Shown: one piece after another, positions 27,771 through 36,503 of the stretch | Numbering within the stretch: position 1 is the stretch's first letter | How the letters are laid out: each line of letters begins with the position of its first letter | Assembly (NCBI RefSeq): GCF_009647655.1 | Contig: NZ_WJFD01000001.1 | Coordinates: forward strand, 2,356,001 to 2,420,000 | Direction of reading: 5' to 3' | Length of the DNA: 64,000 nucleotides | From: Chitinophaga sp. SYP-B3965 | GTDB lineage: Bacteria; Bacteroidota; Bacteroidia; Chitinophagales; Chitinophagaceae | Made by a program: the position numbers and the translations under genes | Notes under the pieces: generated by a model | The model's input: only the letters and a program-made list of their open reading frames with translations | Told to the model about the DNA's origin: nothing | The model's database searches: none

Positions 27771-28919
27771 TTACCATTCCGCTACACTGCCGTCTGTATG
27801 GCGCCACACGGGGTTGCGCCAGTTGTGCCCTTCTTCGGCCATTTTTCGTACATGCGCTTCGTTGATCTCTATGCCGAGACCGGGTTTGGAGGGAATGTCC
27901 ACATAACCATCCTTGTATTGGAACACCGTTTTATCTGCGAGGTAATCCAGCAGATCACTGCCCTGGTTGTAGTGAATACCCAGGCTTTGTTCCTGTATAA
28001 AAGCATTATGACAGGTAGCATCCACCTGCAGGCAGGCGGCCAGTGCAATGGGGCCTAATGGACAATGCGGCGCTGCTGCCACATCAAATGCCTCCGCCAT
28101 GGAAATGATCTTTTTGCATTCGGTGATGCCGCCGGCATGGGAAACATCCGGTTGAATAATATCTGCGTATCCTTCTTTCAGTAGTGTTTTGAATTGCCAT
28201 TTGGAAAACATGCGTTCACCGGTGGCAATGGGAATGGATACATGCTGTGCTATTTCGCGCAGGTCTTCATTATTCTCCGGCAGTACCGGCTCTTCAATGA
28301 ACATGGGGCGGAAGGGCTCCAGTTCTTTGGCGAGTATTTTGGCCATGGGTTTGTGTACCCGGCCGTGAAAGTCTATACCAATGCCCATACCCGGCCCTAC
28401 GGCTTCCCGCACAGCGGCAATGCGCGCAATGGCAGCGTCTATTTTTTCATAACTGTCTACGTATTGCAGTTCTTCTGTGGCATTCATCTTTACGGCCAGA
28501 AAACCCTGTTCCTTCATTTTACGGGCGGCAGCTCCCACTTCTGCAGGACGGTCTCCTCCGATCCAGGAGTAGACTTTCATTTTATCTCTTGCTTTGCCAC
28601 CCAGTAACTGGTGAACGGGGGCGTTGTAATATTTCCCTTTGATGTCCCACAGTGCCTGGTCGATGCCGGCAATGGCGCTCATGAGGATGGGACCACCGCG
28701 GTAAAAGCCGGCGCGGTACATCACGTTCCAATGGTCTTCGATATGCATCGGGTCTTTGCCTATCAGGTATTCCATCAATTCATCCACCGCAGCTTTAACA
28801 GTAGCGGCTTTTCCTTCGATCACAGGCTCTCCCCAGCCAATGATACCTTCGTCTGTTTCTATCTTCAGGAACAGCCAGCGCGGCGGCACCTGGAAGAGTT
28901 CGTAGCTTTTTATTTTCAT
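27771..28919 (-). CDS. dgoD: D-galactonate dehydratase
   Basis: A 382-residue enolase-superfamily enzyme that aligns by eye over its full length with E. coli DgoD ([39 protein letters not shown]-terminus [16 protein letters not shown]). Metal ligands and acid/base residues are present in [20 protein letters not shown] and APHCPLGP. It dehydrates D-galactonate to 2-keto-3-deoxy-D-galactonate. It starts 3 bp after dgoA. Confidence 0.96.
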   Translation of the reverse strand: MKIKSYELFQVPPRWLFLKIETDEGIIGWGEPVIEGKAATVKAAVDELMEYLIGKDPMHIEDHWNVMYRAGFYRGGPILMSAIAGIDQALWDIKGKYYNAPVHQLLGGKARDKMKVYSWIGGDRPAEVGAAARKMKEQGFLAVKMNATEELQYVDSYEKIDAAIARIAAVREAVGPGMGIGIDFHGRVHKPMAKILAKELEPFRPMFIEEPVLPENNEDLREIAQHVSIPIATGERMFSKWQFKTLLKEGYADIIQPDVSHAGGITECKKIISMAEAFDVAAAPHCPLGPIALAACLQVDATCHNAFIQEQSLGIHYNQGSDLLDYLADKTVFQYKDGYVDIPSKPGLGIEINEAHVRKMAEEGHNWRNPVWRHTDGSVAEW

Positions 28920-28922
28920 ACT

Positions 28923-29546
28923 TTATGCTTGAATAGCGCGGATGAACTGCCGCGACTTTTCTGTTAATTGTTGAAGATACTCCGGTGTAACAGCTGCCCT
29001 GGCATTTACCAACGCACTGCCAATACCAAAACCCGCAGCTCCGGCTTTCTGGAAGTCTTTAATATTCTCCGGCGTAATACCGCCTGTAGGCAACAGGTGC
29101 ATTTTAGGCAGCGGCGCCATAATATCTTTGATGTAAGCAGCGGAAGTAGCCGGGAATACTTTGATCATGTCTGCGCCCTGTTTGTACGCTGCATAAATTT
29201 CAGTGGCCGTGTATGCACCGGGGATACTCACCACACCAAGTTCCCGGGCTGCTTTGATCACTTCCGGTTCCAGTATGGGCGAAAGCAGGAAACGGGCTCC
29301 TGCCGCGGCTGCTTCCCGGGCGGTAGCAGCATCCAGCACGGTGCCTGCGCCGATGATCATTTTATCGCCCATTTTGGCGGATACTTCTCTGATAACGGCC
29401 AGCGGTTCGATGGAATTCATGGTTACTTCCAGCAAGCGGATGCCGCCTGCGTACATCGCCTCTGCCAGTGGCAGCACATCTTGCGGCTGCACACCACGGA
29501 TAATGGCAATGATCTTGTGTTCGAGTATTTGTGAGAGCGTGGACAT
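28923..29546 (-). CDS. dgoA: 2-dehydro-3-deoxy-6-phosphogalactonate aldolase (KDPG-aldolase family)
   Basis: A 207-residue class I aldolase. E40 in LLEVTMNS and the Schiff-base lysine K129 in MIKVFPA are present, as are GAGTVLD and the phosphate-binding LPTGGI. It splits KDPGal into pyruvate and glyceraldehyde 3-phosphate. KDPG and KDPGal aldolases are hard to separate by sequence; the dgoD/dgoK context favours KDPGal. It is the first clear dgo gene, 39 bp after the cysteine-rich protein. Confidence 0.9.
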   Translation of the reverse strand: MSTLSQILEHKIIAIIRGVQPQDVLPLAEAMYAGGIRLLEVTMNSIEPLAVIREVSAKMGDKMIIGAGTVLDAATAREAAAAGARFLLSPILEPEVIKAARELGVVSIPGAYTATEIYAAYKQGADMIKVFPATSAAYIKDIMAPLPKMHLLPTGGITPENIKDFQKAGAAGFGIGSALVNARAAVTPEYLQQLTEKSRQFIRAIQA

Positions 29547-29585
29547 GAATGGTAAGATAAAAAGAAAGAAAATAAATGCGGCGGG

Positions 29586-29831
29586 TTACTTCTTAGAGAA
29601 AAGCAGTGCAGATATCTTATACAGCTTACTCCTGAAACTTTGCTTGTGATAAGCAGCTTTCATTTCTTTCAGGCAGGCTGCACAGAGGCAGTCCGCATAA
29701 CAAGTGGAAATATAATCACGTTCATCCTGTGTAAGGGTAACGGCTGTACACTGGCAAAGCAGGATAGAACCTACTTTACATTCAAAGCCATTATTGCAAC
29801 GGGGACAGGATTTTTTTTCGTGTTCGCACAT
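29586..29831 (-). CDS. Cysteine-rich CWC-type small protein
   Basis: An 81-residue protein with ten cysteines in its first 53 residues (C2, C9, C12, C18, C26, C28, C44, C48, C50, C53), including CPRC, CQC and CYADCLCAAC. This matches the cysteine-rich CWC family, presumed to bind zinc or another metal; the function is unknown. The last 28 residues are basic and hydrophobic. It sits between the MFS terminator (only 15 bp before its ATG) and dgoA, so its promoter must lie inside the upstream gene or it is reached by read-through. Confidence 0.75.
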   Translation of the reverse strand: MCEHEKKSCPRCNNGFECKVGSILLCQCTAVTLTQDERDYISTCYADCLCAACLKEMKAAYHKQSFRSKLYKISALLFSKK

Positions 29832-29846
29832 AGTTGAAGATAAAAC

Positions 29847-29885
29847 AAAAAAGCCGTCTCTTCTTTTGAGACGGCTTTTTTTTTA
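29847..29885 (-). terminator. Rho-independent terminator after the MFS gene
   Basis: AAGCCGTCTC / GAGACGGCTT stem with a 7-base loop and T runs on both sides. It starts directly after the MFS stop on the minus strand. Confidence 0.9.
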
Positions 29886-31118
29886 TTAATGTGCAGCTGC
29901 TCCGGGAGCAACAGCAACCTTTCGTTGCCAGATGAATAAAATGATAAATAAAACGATCAGGATACAAGGGAAGGTGAGCATGTTCACCAGTGTGGCCTGA
30001 CCTGCTGCCAGTTCCAGTTCTCCACCAGTAAGACCGGTTGCAGCTTTCGTTGCTCTGGCCGAATCAATCCAGTTACCGATCAATGGTTGAAATATTGCCG
30101 TGGAAAACATACCTACTCCACCCACAATAGACATACCCAAAGCACCGCTCTCCGGTACCCGTTGTGCTACTGAACCGATCATCACCGGCCAGAAATAACA
30201 TACACCCAACGCGAATATCACCGTTGCAACATATGCAAGCGGGCCTGTTACGGTGCTGAACATATAGATACCAATAGCTGCTAAAATAGCGGAAGCTAAC
30301 AGCACACCCGTTTGGCCTAATGCCCTCACTGCAGGACCGGCAAAGAACCTGCCCACTGCCATCAGCCCGCTGGTTAATGCAAGGATCAGCATCGGGCTGG
30401 CGCCACTGTTACTCATAATAACACTTACCCACTGATTGGGACCGAACTCTGTGATCGCCGTTAAGGCCATACAGGCAAATAAGAAGAGGAAAAGCGGACT
30501 CAGCATAGCCCTGAAATTCTGTGAAAGGGAAACGCCTATCTCCTCTTTTGCTACCACAAAAGTTTTTCCGTAGAACAACACCGCATAGATAACAGTAGGC
30601 ACCATCGTTACCCACATCTGCGCCTGCCATCCATATCCCATATCGGTCATGAATTTAGAGATCAGTGATCCTATCACAATACCGCCAGGGAACCACATGT
30701 GGAACCTGTTCAGCATCTTATTCATATCACGACCGGCATAAGCATCTGCGATCAAAGGATTACAGGCAGCTTCGGTACAGCCGTTACCAAACCCGATAAA
30801 AAGGGTGGATATCAGGAGGCTTGCATACCCGCCTGAAAATATTGTCATCAAAATACCAATGGTATGCGTAACGAACGCTACCTGCATAATTCTTTTCGGG
30901 CCGAAAGTATGGTATACCAAACCTCCGATGATCATTGAAATAGGAAACCCTAAAAAGAACATGAGGTTGATAAAACCAAGTTGTTCTGCGCTAAGGTCAA
31001 ACTGAGCACCGAGCTGAGGTAAAATACCTGCCCGTATAGAGAAGGTAAACGCGGTGGTGATTAAAGCGAAACAGCTTCCTGTAAATAAGGCACCTCTGTT
31101 AACATTGGCATTGGTCAT
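29886..31118 (-). CDS. MFS transporter, substrate uncertain
   Basis: A 410-residue 12-TM permease. The N-terminal half has FLGFPISMIIGG and HTFGPKRIMQVAF, and the helix-4/5 region has IGFGNGCTEAACNPLIADAY. The central loop (VAKEEIGVSLSQNF) separates the two halves. The general architecture is that of sugar or small organic-solute MFS carriers of Bacteroidota. It lies downstream of a siderophore receptor but has its own promoter in the 91-bp gap, so a siderophore role is possible but not shown. Confidence 0.75.
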   Translation of the reverse strand: MTNANVNRGALFTGSCFALITTAFTFSIRAGILPQLGAQFDLSAEQLGFINLMFFLGFPISMIIGGLVYHTFGPKRIMQVAFVTHTIGILMTIFSGGYASLLISTLFIGFGNGCTEAACNPLIADAYAGRDMNKMLNRFHMWFPGGIVIGSLISKFMTDMGYGWQAQMWVTMVPTVIYAVLFYGKTFVVAKEEIGVSLSQNFRAMLSPLFLFLFACMALTAITEFGPNQWVSVIMSNSGASPMLILALTSGLMAVGRFFAGPAVRALGQTGVLLASAILAAIGIYMFSTVTGPLAYVATVIFALGVCYFWPVMIGSVAQRVPESGALGMSIVGGVGMFSTAIFQPLIGNWIDSARATKAATGLTGGELELAAGQATLVNMLTFPCILIVLFIILFIWQRKVAVAPGAAAH

Positions 31119-31160
31119 AGATTTTCATTTTTTTTTCAAAACGGGAATATGCTAATCTAA

Positions 31161-31190
31161 CAAACATATCTAAATTTTCTCATAAACAAA
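31161..31190 (-). promoter_or_regulatory. Bacteroidota-type promoter for the MFS gene
   Basis: On the minus strand there is a -33 TTTG (31187-31190), an 18-bp spacer and a perfect -7 TAnnTTTG box, TATGTTTG (31161-31168), 42 bp before the ATG at 31118. This is the best match in the window to the housekeeping consensus of this phylum. Confidence 0.65.
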
Positions 31191-31209
31191 AGTACTATGC
31201 TTACAAAAA

Positions 31210-33684
31210 TCAGAACTTCACCGCTACTGTTGCCGCAAAATTCCGTGGCAGCTGTGGGGTGAGTACACCCTGACCGGCGAAATACAGCTCATCTGTGATG
31301 TTATCTATTTTCAGGCCCAGGCGGTAACGCGGCGCGTCATAAAACACCGTGGCGTTCACCAGCGTGTAGGAAGGCAGGATGAAGAGGCCCGTGGCATCGT
31401 TGTTGGCGAAGATGTGCTCACCGATGTAGTTGCCTCCGATTCCTGCGCCAAGACCTTTCAATTTGCCTGCGTGCAGCGTGTAGCTGATCCAGGTATTGAA
31501 CAGGTTGGCCGGTCCTGCGGAAGGCGGGCGCCTGTTATCTACACCTTTGGCAGCTTTGATCAGCTTACTGTCGTTGTAACCGTAACCGGCGATGATATTC
31601 AGGCCGGGAGCCGGGGTGGCGATCAGCTCCAGTTCAAATCCGCGGCTGGTTTGCGTACCGTTCTGTACCGTTATGGCATATTTGGTATTGTCGCGCGTGA
31701 TCTCTTCCGTACGGGTCATATTGGTCACCGTGATGTCGTAATAACTGGCGGTAAGGTCCAGCATGTTGTTAAAGAGGCTCAGTTTCACACCGCCCTCCCA
31801 CTGATTGGCCTGCTGGGGTTTGAAGGTGCCGGAGATGTCCGGCAGGGGCTGCGTTACCGGTGTAACGTTGGCGAATCCGTTCATGTAGTTACCGAACAGT
31901 GATACCTGGTCTTTCACCACCTGGTACACGATGCCGAACTTGGGGGACAGTGCCGTTTGCTTGTACTCGCTGTTGGCGAGTTTGCTGTTGGTGGCACGGT
32001 TCATTGTTCCAAGCCCTTCGAATCTGTCCACACGCAGGCTTAGCATGGCCAGCAACCGGTCCGTGATATTGATCACGTCAGACGCATATATGCTGTAGGT
32101 GTTCGTATTGCTGTAAGTACGTGTAGGCGCAGCAGTACTGGCGGCCAGCCTGGCGTCTACGGCAGTACGGGAAATTTTCACGTAGTTGGGATCATCGTTG
32201 CGCAAGGCGTTAACGAAGTCGAACACGATGTAAGGAGAGTTGTCGTTCTCTGCTTTGATGGCCAGGTAATCCAGCCCCACTACCAGGCGGTTGCGGAACC
32301 TGCCGATGTGGAAATCGCCGGTGAAGTTCTGCTGTACATTGATCGCAGAGTTGACCGTATTCATTAACACTACGTTCCGTTCCAGCGAATCTTCCGTGGC
32401 TTTCCGGATGAACTGGTACTGATAGTACCCGTTAGATCTGCGGGTGTTGGACGACAGCAATGTTTGCGAAGTCCAGTTATCAGACAACCGGTAAGTGACG
32501 CGTGCCCGTGCGTTAACGGTAGGCGTTTTCATCGTAAGGTCGTTGGCAGTATAGGACCGCTTCCAGTCGTAGCCTAATTCAGCAGGGCTATGCACCAGAA
32601 AAGGACGTGTTCTGTTCAGGAAAACGGAAGGTGAACTGGTGGCTTCTGATGAATAGAATTCTGCGTTCATTTCCACCTGCATGCGATCATTCACCTGGTA
32701 ACTTAATGCCGGCGCCACGAAAACAGTTTTCCGGAAACCGGCGTCCTGGAATGATTGCTGATTCTGATAGGCTGCATTGATGCGTAAGAGCAGGCTGCTA
32801 TCCCGGTTGATGGGACTATACACGTCTGCAGTCAGGCGGTTGAGCTGGAAGCTGCCGGTGCTGTAACTCAGTTCTCCGCCGAAATGGTCCAGGGGCTTTT
32901 TAGTGATCGTATTGATGAGGCCGCCGAAGGAAGTGAGCGAGCTGCCGAACAACGTGGCGGAAGGGCCTTTCAGCACTTCGATGCGGGCGATGTGAGCAGG
33001 GTCGATCTCTCCGTTGGTCTGTGCAGGCATGCCATCCATCAGTGATGCTTCTGTTCTGAAACCCCTGAGAATGAAAACGGAAGCACCGTCTGTATTGATA
33101 CCACGGCTACCCTGCATTTTATAAAGGCCGGGTGTGTTTTTCATGGCATAGCCAAAATCCATGACCATCTGTTCTTTCAGGAGATCAGCGGTGATGGTGG
33201 AATATACCTGCGGGTTTTCCATTTTCTTTAGCGGCAGCTTAGCTACGTATTCGCTGCCGGATCTGGCGAAGCGGTTGCGGTAGGTGCTCACCTCAAACTC
33301 CTGCAGCTGGCGGATGTCATCATCCTCGTCCCGCTGCGTTGGCCGGTCTTTTGTGACAGCGCTGGTACGCACTACGATCTGGTCGCCGGTACGCACAAAG
33401 CGGAGGCCGGCCTGTTTGCTCATTTCCTGTAAAAGTGCTTCCAGGCCTATAGTCAGGGAAGTAAGGAAAACTGTTTTCTGAACATCGGAATAACGACTGC
33501 TCCAGGTAAAGCTATAGCTGGTTTGCTTTTGTACTTCTTCAATGATCTGCTTAACGGTTAGTTGATGACGGCTGACAGTGATCTGCGGATCCGGCTGTTG
33601 CGCTGCTGCGCGGAATGTTGCCGGCAGCATCAGGCATAAGATCAAGAGCATAGGGATGGCTCTTGAAAAGCCATAATTTTTCAT
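31210..33684 (-). CDS. TonB-dependent siderophore receptor with STN signalling domain
   Basis: An 824-residue outer-membrane receptor. A signal peptide (to about residue 28) is followed by an STN domain (about 33-108), a plug (about 155-265, with FILRGF, SLMDGMP and VLKGPSATLFGSS) and a barrel ending in AVKF. The plug is of the siderophore (FpvA/FhuE/FecA) type rather than the SusC type. The STN domain together with fecR and sigma genes upstream makes a FecIRA-like surface-signalling circuit. Iron-siderophore import is likely; the siderophore cannot be named. Confidence 0.9.
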   Translation of the reverse strand: MKNYGFSRAIPMLLILCLMLPATFRAAAQQPDPQITVSRHQLTVKQIIEEVQKQTSYSFTWSSRYSDVQKTVFLTSLTIGLEALLQEMSKQAGLRFVRTGDQIVVRTSAVTKDRPTQRDEDDDIRQLQEFEVSTYRNRFARSGSEYVAKLPLKKMENPQVYSTITADLLKEQMVMDFGYAMKNTPGLYKMQGSRGINTDGASVFILRGFRTEASLMDGMPAQTNGEIDPAHIARIEVLKGPSATLFGSSLTSFGGLINTITKKPLDHFGGELSYSTGSFQLNRLTADVYSPINRDSSLLLRINAAYQNQQSFQDAGFRKTVFVAPALSYQVNDRMQVEMNAEFYSSEATSSPSVFLNRTRPFLVHSPAELGYDWKRSYTANDLTMKTPTVNARARVTYRLSDNWTSQTLLSSNTRRSNGYYQYQFIRKATEDSLERNVVLMNTVNSAINVQQNFTGDFHIGRFRNRLVVGLDYLAIKAENDNSPYIVFDFVNALRNDDPNYVKISRTAVDARLAASTAAPTRTYSNTNTYSIYASDVINITDRLLAMLSLRVDRFEGLGTMNRATNSKLANSEYKQTALSPKFGIVYQVVKDQVSLFGNYMNGFANVTPVTQPLPDISGTFKPQQANQWEGGVKLSLFNNMLDLTASYYDITVTNMTRTEEITRDNTKYAITVQNGTQTSRGFELELIATPAPGLNIIAGYGYNDSKLIKAAKGVDNRRPPSAGPANLFNTWISYTLHAGKLKGLGAGIGGNYIGEHIFANNDATGLFILPSYTLVNATVFYDAPRYRLGLKIDNITDELYFAGQGVLTPQLPRNFAATVAVKF

Positions 33685-33723
33685 ACTATTAGTTGTTTTT
33701 AAATGATAATGGAAACATGTATT

Positions 33724-34638
33724 TTATGGACGGATATAAATGTTATCTCCCTGCCGTTCAAAATGAAGGTCTGTTGCGTTGCCGATAAGGCGTAACACTT
33801 CCTCCAATGATTTGTCCGAAAACCGCGCGGATAATCGCTGGGGCCTCAGTTTCCCTTGCACGAAATGGACACCATAATAGCGCTCTACTACATCCAGCAC
33901 ATCTGCCAGATCCGTATCGCGGAACAATAACACTCCCTGCTGCCAACCCGCTGCGGCTATTGTGTCCACCTGCTTCACTTCTGTGATACGGCGTTCGTTC
34001 ATTGTATACAGCAGCTGTTCTCCCGGCGTCAGCACGCGGGCAGGCTGACCGGACGCTTCGAAACGGATCTTACCTGAAGTAAGCGTGATGGCCAGCATGG
34101 ATGAAGGCAGATGCTGTATGTTGAACCTCGTGCCAAGTACCTGCACAGCGCTACCCTCACCGGTCTGTACAATGAAAGGCTGTTCCTGCCGGTTGATATC
34201 GAAGAACGCTTCACCAGCCAGCATGTGTACTGTACGCCTTCCGCCTTCAAACACTGAAGGATATTGTATCTCTCCACCTCCATTCAGTTGTACCCACGAC
34301 CCATCCGGTAAGGATACTTTCATGATACGGCCACCGGGGTTGCGAACAGTTTGCCAGCTCAGCTGAGGCTGAGGCGATGGGCGCAGGAGGAAGAAAGCAC
34401 CCACGGAAATTGCCAGCAACAAGGAAGCCGCCACCGCTATGCGCGCCAGGGGAAATACCTTGCGGCGAAGGATCGTCCGCTCCTGGAGTGATTCCCATGC
34501 GGCTGCCTGCTGCACCGGGTTTCCGGGCTCGCCGGTTTCGGGCAGTTCGTTGTATTGTGAGAGCCAGTTTTCTACAGCCTGCCGCTCTGCAGCAGAACAG
34601 GTGCCCGCAAAATATTTCTCCAATAGGCGTTTGTCCAT
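33724..34638 (-). CDS. FecR-family anti-sigma factor of the siderophore receptor
   Basis: A 304-residue regulator, shorter than the SusC-linked ones. It has an N-terminal sigma-binding segment (LLEKYFAGTCSAAERQAVENWL), a TM helix about 67-87 (IAVAASLLLAISVGAFFLL), a FecR domain with MKVSLPDGSWVQLNGGGE, and a C-terminal DUF4974 domain. It should transmit the STN signal to the sigma factor encoded 60 bp upstream. It is 39 bp from the receptor gene. Confidence 0.9.
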   Translation of the reverse strand: MDKRLLEKYFAGTCSAAERQAVENWLSQYNELPETGEPGNPVQQAAAWESLQERTILRRKVFPLARIAVAASLLLAISVGAFFLLRPSPQPQLSWQTVRNPGGRIMKVSLPDGSWVQLNGGGEIQYPSVFEGGRRTVHMLAGEAFFDINRQEQPFIVQTGEGSAVQVLGTRFNIQHLPSSMLAITLTSGKIRFEASGQPARVLTPGEQLLYTMNERRITEVKQVDTIAAAGWQQGVLLFRDTDLADVLDVVERYYGVHFVQGKLRPQRLSARFSDKSLEEVLRLIGNATDLHFERQGDNIYIRP

Positions 34639-34698
34639 ACCCTATAGTTCCCAAAATGGAAGGATGGTCAGGGTGTCTTCCCGCTTTTGACAATCGTC

Positions 34699-35217
34699 TT
34701 ACAAATGGTGTTTTAATTTCTTTTTGAGGAGGTGCCGTGTGTGGGTCATATGGTACTTGATCATGGATACGGACACGCCTGTACGTTCTGCGATCTCTTT
34801 TTGGGTTAACTGCCGGGAGTGGCTGAGCAGGAAGATCTCCCGCGCAGGTTCTTTTAAGAGATCGATAGCCTGTGACAGATCTATTTCCAGTTCTTTGTAT
34901 TGCAGCGGAGAGGATATTGCGATGCCTGGTTCTATAACGGATATAGCGTTGCGACGGCTGTTGTTGCGATGATATTGCATAGCCTTGATCTTGGCGGCAC
35001 GGTGCAGGTAATGAGAGAGTTCCCCTTGCAGTAACAGCAGGTCTTTCCGTTCCCATAAAGAACAGAAAATATCCTGCGCGAGTTCTTCCGCATCCGCTTC
35101 AGAGCCCGTGAGTTGTGCTAATATGGTGAAAACGCTATGCCAGTAAGTATCGAAGATCTCCCTGAACGCCTTTTCGTCGCCCTGTTGCCACCGTTTGAAT
35201 AGATCCCTCATAACCAT
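34699..35217 (-). CDS. ECF RNA polymerase sigma-70 factor (FecI-like)
   Basis: A 172-residue sigma factor. Region 2 is EKAFREIFDTYWHSVFTI and ELAQDIFCSLWERK; region 4 is KEPAREIFLLSHSRQLTQKEI with the HTH GVSVSMIKYHMTHTRH. The C-terminus is basic (KKKLKHHL) and lacks the hydrophobic tail of the other three sigma factors here. It starts at the ATG at 35217 or at the second ATG at 35211. It heads the sigma-fecR-receptor unit. Confidence 0.9.
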   Translation of the reverse strand: MVMRDLFKRWQQGDEKAFREIFDTYWHSVFTILAQLTGSEADAEELAQDIFCSLWERKDLLLLQGELSHYLHRAAKIKAMQYHRNNSRRNAISVIEPGIAISSPLQYKELEIDLSQAIDLLKEPAREIFLLSHSRQLTQKEIAERTGVSVSMIKYHMTHTRHLLKKKLKHHL

Positions 35218-35319
35218 CGGCGCAATAATAGCGCATAGGTGTGGAGGCCTTTGCTCGAAAAGGGAAAACTTTTTACGAGGAAGGGAATAAATACACGGCT
35301 ATCTGTCACAAAGCGCCCC

Positions 35320-35336
35320 TTAAAATGTCATTTTAA
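35320..35336. promoter_or_regulatory. 17-bp palindrome between divergent genes, candidate operator
   Basis: TTAAAATG-T-CATTTTAA is a perfect 8+1+8 palindrome in the 191-bp region between the siderophore sigma gene and the reductase gene. Its size, AT content and location fit a dimeric repressor site. A Fur-type iron regulator would make sense, but the match to the classical Fur box is only partial. Confidence 0.35.
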
Positions 35337-35340
35337 AGGA

Positions 35341-35371
35341 CTGCCTGATCTATGAGAACAAGTTATTTTTG
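35341..35371 (+). promoter_or_regulatory. Probable promoter of the reductase-hydrolase pair
   Basis: TATTTTTG (35364-35371) matches the -7 TAnnTTTG box exactly. CTG at 35341-35343 lies 20 bp upstream as a weak -33 element. The ATG follows 37 bp after the box. Confidence 0.45.
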
Positions 35372-35408
35372 GTATACAATATGCTGGTTTCATTATAAAA
35401 CATACAAA

Positions 35409-35924
35409 ATGAAGATCATTATCTATCTCGCTGCTTCTGCTAATGGAAAGATCAGTAACAACAGGAACGAACCGGATTGGTTATCCCCGGAATTCAGCCA
35501 GGGATTTGCGGACATCAGCCAACGCACACAAGCCGTGATCATGGGGAAAACAACGTACAACTTCCTGTCGCCCGACTACCTGCCGTTAAAGGAAGGAGGT
35601 TCGCTGGTGGTATTGACGCATGATACAAAGGCCACACCGTCCCAATCCAATGTGCTGTTCACCAGCGATAGCCCGGAAAAGATCATTGCACAGCTCGCCG
35701 CTAAGGGGCATACGGAAGCAGTGATCATCGGCGGCACACAAACAGTGAACACATTTGTTAAAGCAGGATTGGTAAATGAATTGATCCTGGTAATAGAACC
35801 AGTGCTGTTTGGCAAGGGATTGCCATTAATTGATGAGTTAGACCTTGAGTATAAATTGTTGTTATCAGATGTGAAAAAATTAAACAACAATACGGTTCAG
35901 TTGCATTATAAAATAAAAGATTAG
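35409..35924 (+). CDS. Dihydrofolate reductase-family (RibD C-terminal-like) protein
   Basis: A 171-residue NADPH-binding reductase-like protein. The start is set at the ATG at 35409, giving MKIIIYLAASANGKISNNRN, the standard N-terminus; the upstream in-frame ATG at 35352 adds an unrelated tail and overlaps the promoter. VIMGKTTYNFL and VIIGGTQTVNTFVKAGLVNE are the cofactor-binding signatures of the RibD_C/DHFR-like group. These stand-alone proteins are not true folate reductases and the substrate is unknown. The hydrolase gene follows after 5 bp. Confidence 0.85.
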   Translation: MKIIIYLAASANGKISNNRNEPDWLSPEFSQGFADISQRTQAVIMGKTTYNFLSPDYLPLKEGGSLVVLTHDTKATPSQSNVLFTSDSPEKIIAQLAAKGHTEAVIIGGTQTVNTFVKAGLVNELILVIEPVLFGKGLPLIDELDLEYKLLLSDVKKLNNNTVQLHYKIKD

Positions 35925-35929
35925 CTGAA

Positions 35930-36493
35930 ATGAAAAAGCAGGTATTATTTATACAGGGAGGAGGAGATAATGGCTACGAAGCAGATGCCAAACTGGTAGC
36001 ATCACTAAAGGCTGCGTTGGGAAACAGCTATGAAATAAGCTATCCTCAACTGGAGCGTGATGAAAGTGATATGGAATTTGGATGGCAATGGCCCCGAAAG
36101 ATCGGCAAAGAAATAAATGATATTAAAGGAGATGTTATTTTGGTGGGGCACTCGTTAGGCGCCTCTCAGATCCTTAAATACCTGTCTGAAATGAAGGTCC
36201 CAAAAAGGATAAGCGGCGTTTTCCTGATCGCTCCGCCATACTGGAGTGGCGATGAAGACTGGAAGAAAGGTCTTATACTACAAGATGACTTTGCTGATAA
36301 GTTGCCGGGAAACATTCCCATCTTTCTGTATTATAGTATAGACGATGATGTGGTTCCACTTGAACATTTCTCTTTGTACACTCAAAAGCTGGCGCAGGCA
36401 ACCGTCCGCGAAATAAAAGAAGGCGGTCATCAGTTTAATGATGATCTGACAATTGTAGCGAAAGATATTAAGGAACTGCTGAAGGCACGCTGA
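35930..36493 (+). CDS. Small alpha/beta serine hydrolase (RBBP9/YdeN family)
   Basis: A 187-residue alpha/beta hydrolase. The nucleophile elbow is GHSLG with S75; D140 (SIDDDVVP) and H167 (EGGHQFN) complete the catalytic triad. The oxyanion region FIQGGGDNGYEAD is at the N-terminus. The length fits the RBBP9/YdeN group. It is co-transcribed with the preceding reductase (5-bp gap). A detoxification or esterase role is possible, but the sequence does not give the substrate. Confidence 0.85.
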   Translation: MKKQVLFIQGGGDNGYEADAKLVASLKAALGNSYEISYPQLERDESDMEFGWQWPRKIGKEINDIKGDVILVGHSLGASQILKYLSEMKVPKRISGVFLIAPPYWSGDEDWKKGLILQDDFADKLPGNIPIFLYYSIDDDVVPLEHFSLYTQKLAQATVREIKEGGHQFNDDLTIVAKDIKELLKAR

Positions 36494-36503
36494 GGGTTAA
36501 ATA

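Noticed and set aside
29203-29649. Plus-strand frames antisense to dgoA and the CWC gene
   Set aside because: They are shadows of well-conserved minus-strand genes with low-complexity Ala/Ser-rich translations.
34247-35056. A 269-residue minus-strand reading frame
   Set aside because: It overlaps the sigma and fecR genes in another frame, has Arg/Ser/Pro/Gln-rich composition with no domain, and both overlapped genes are clear family members.
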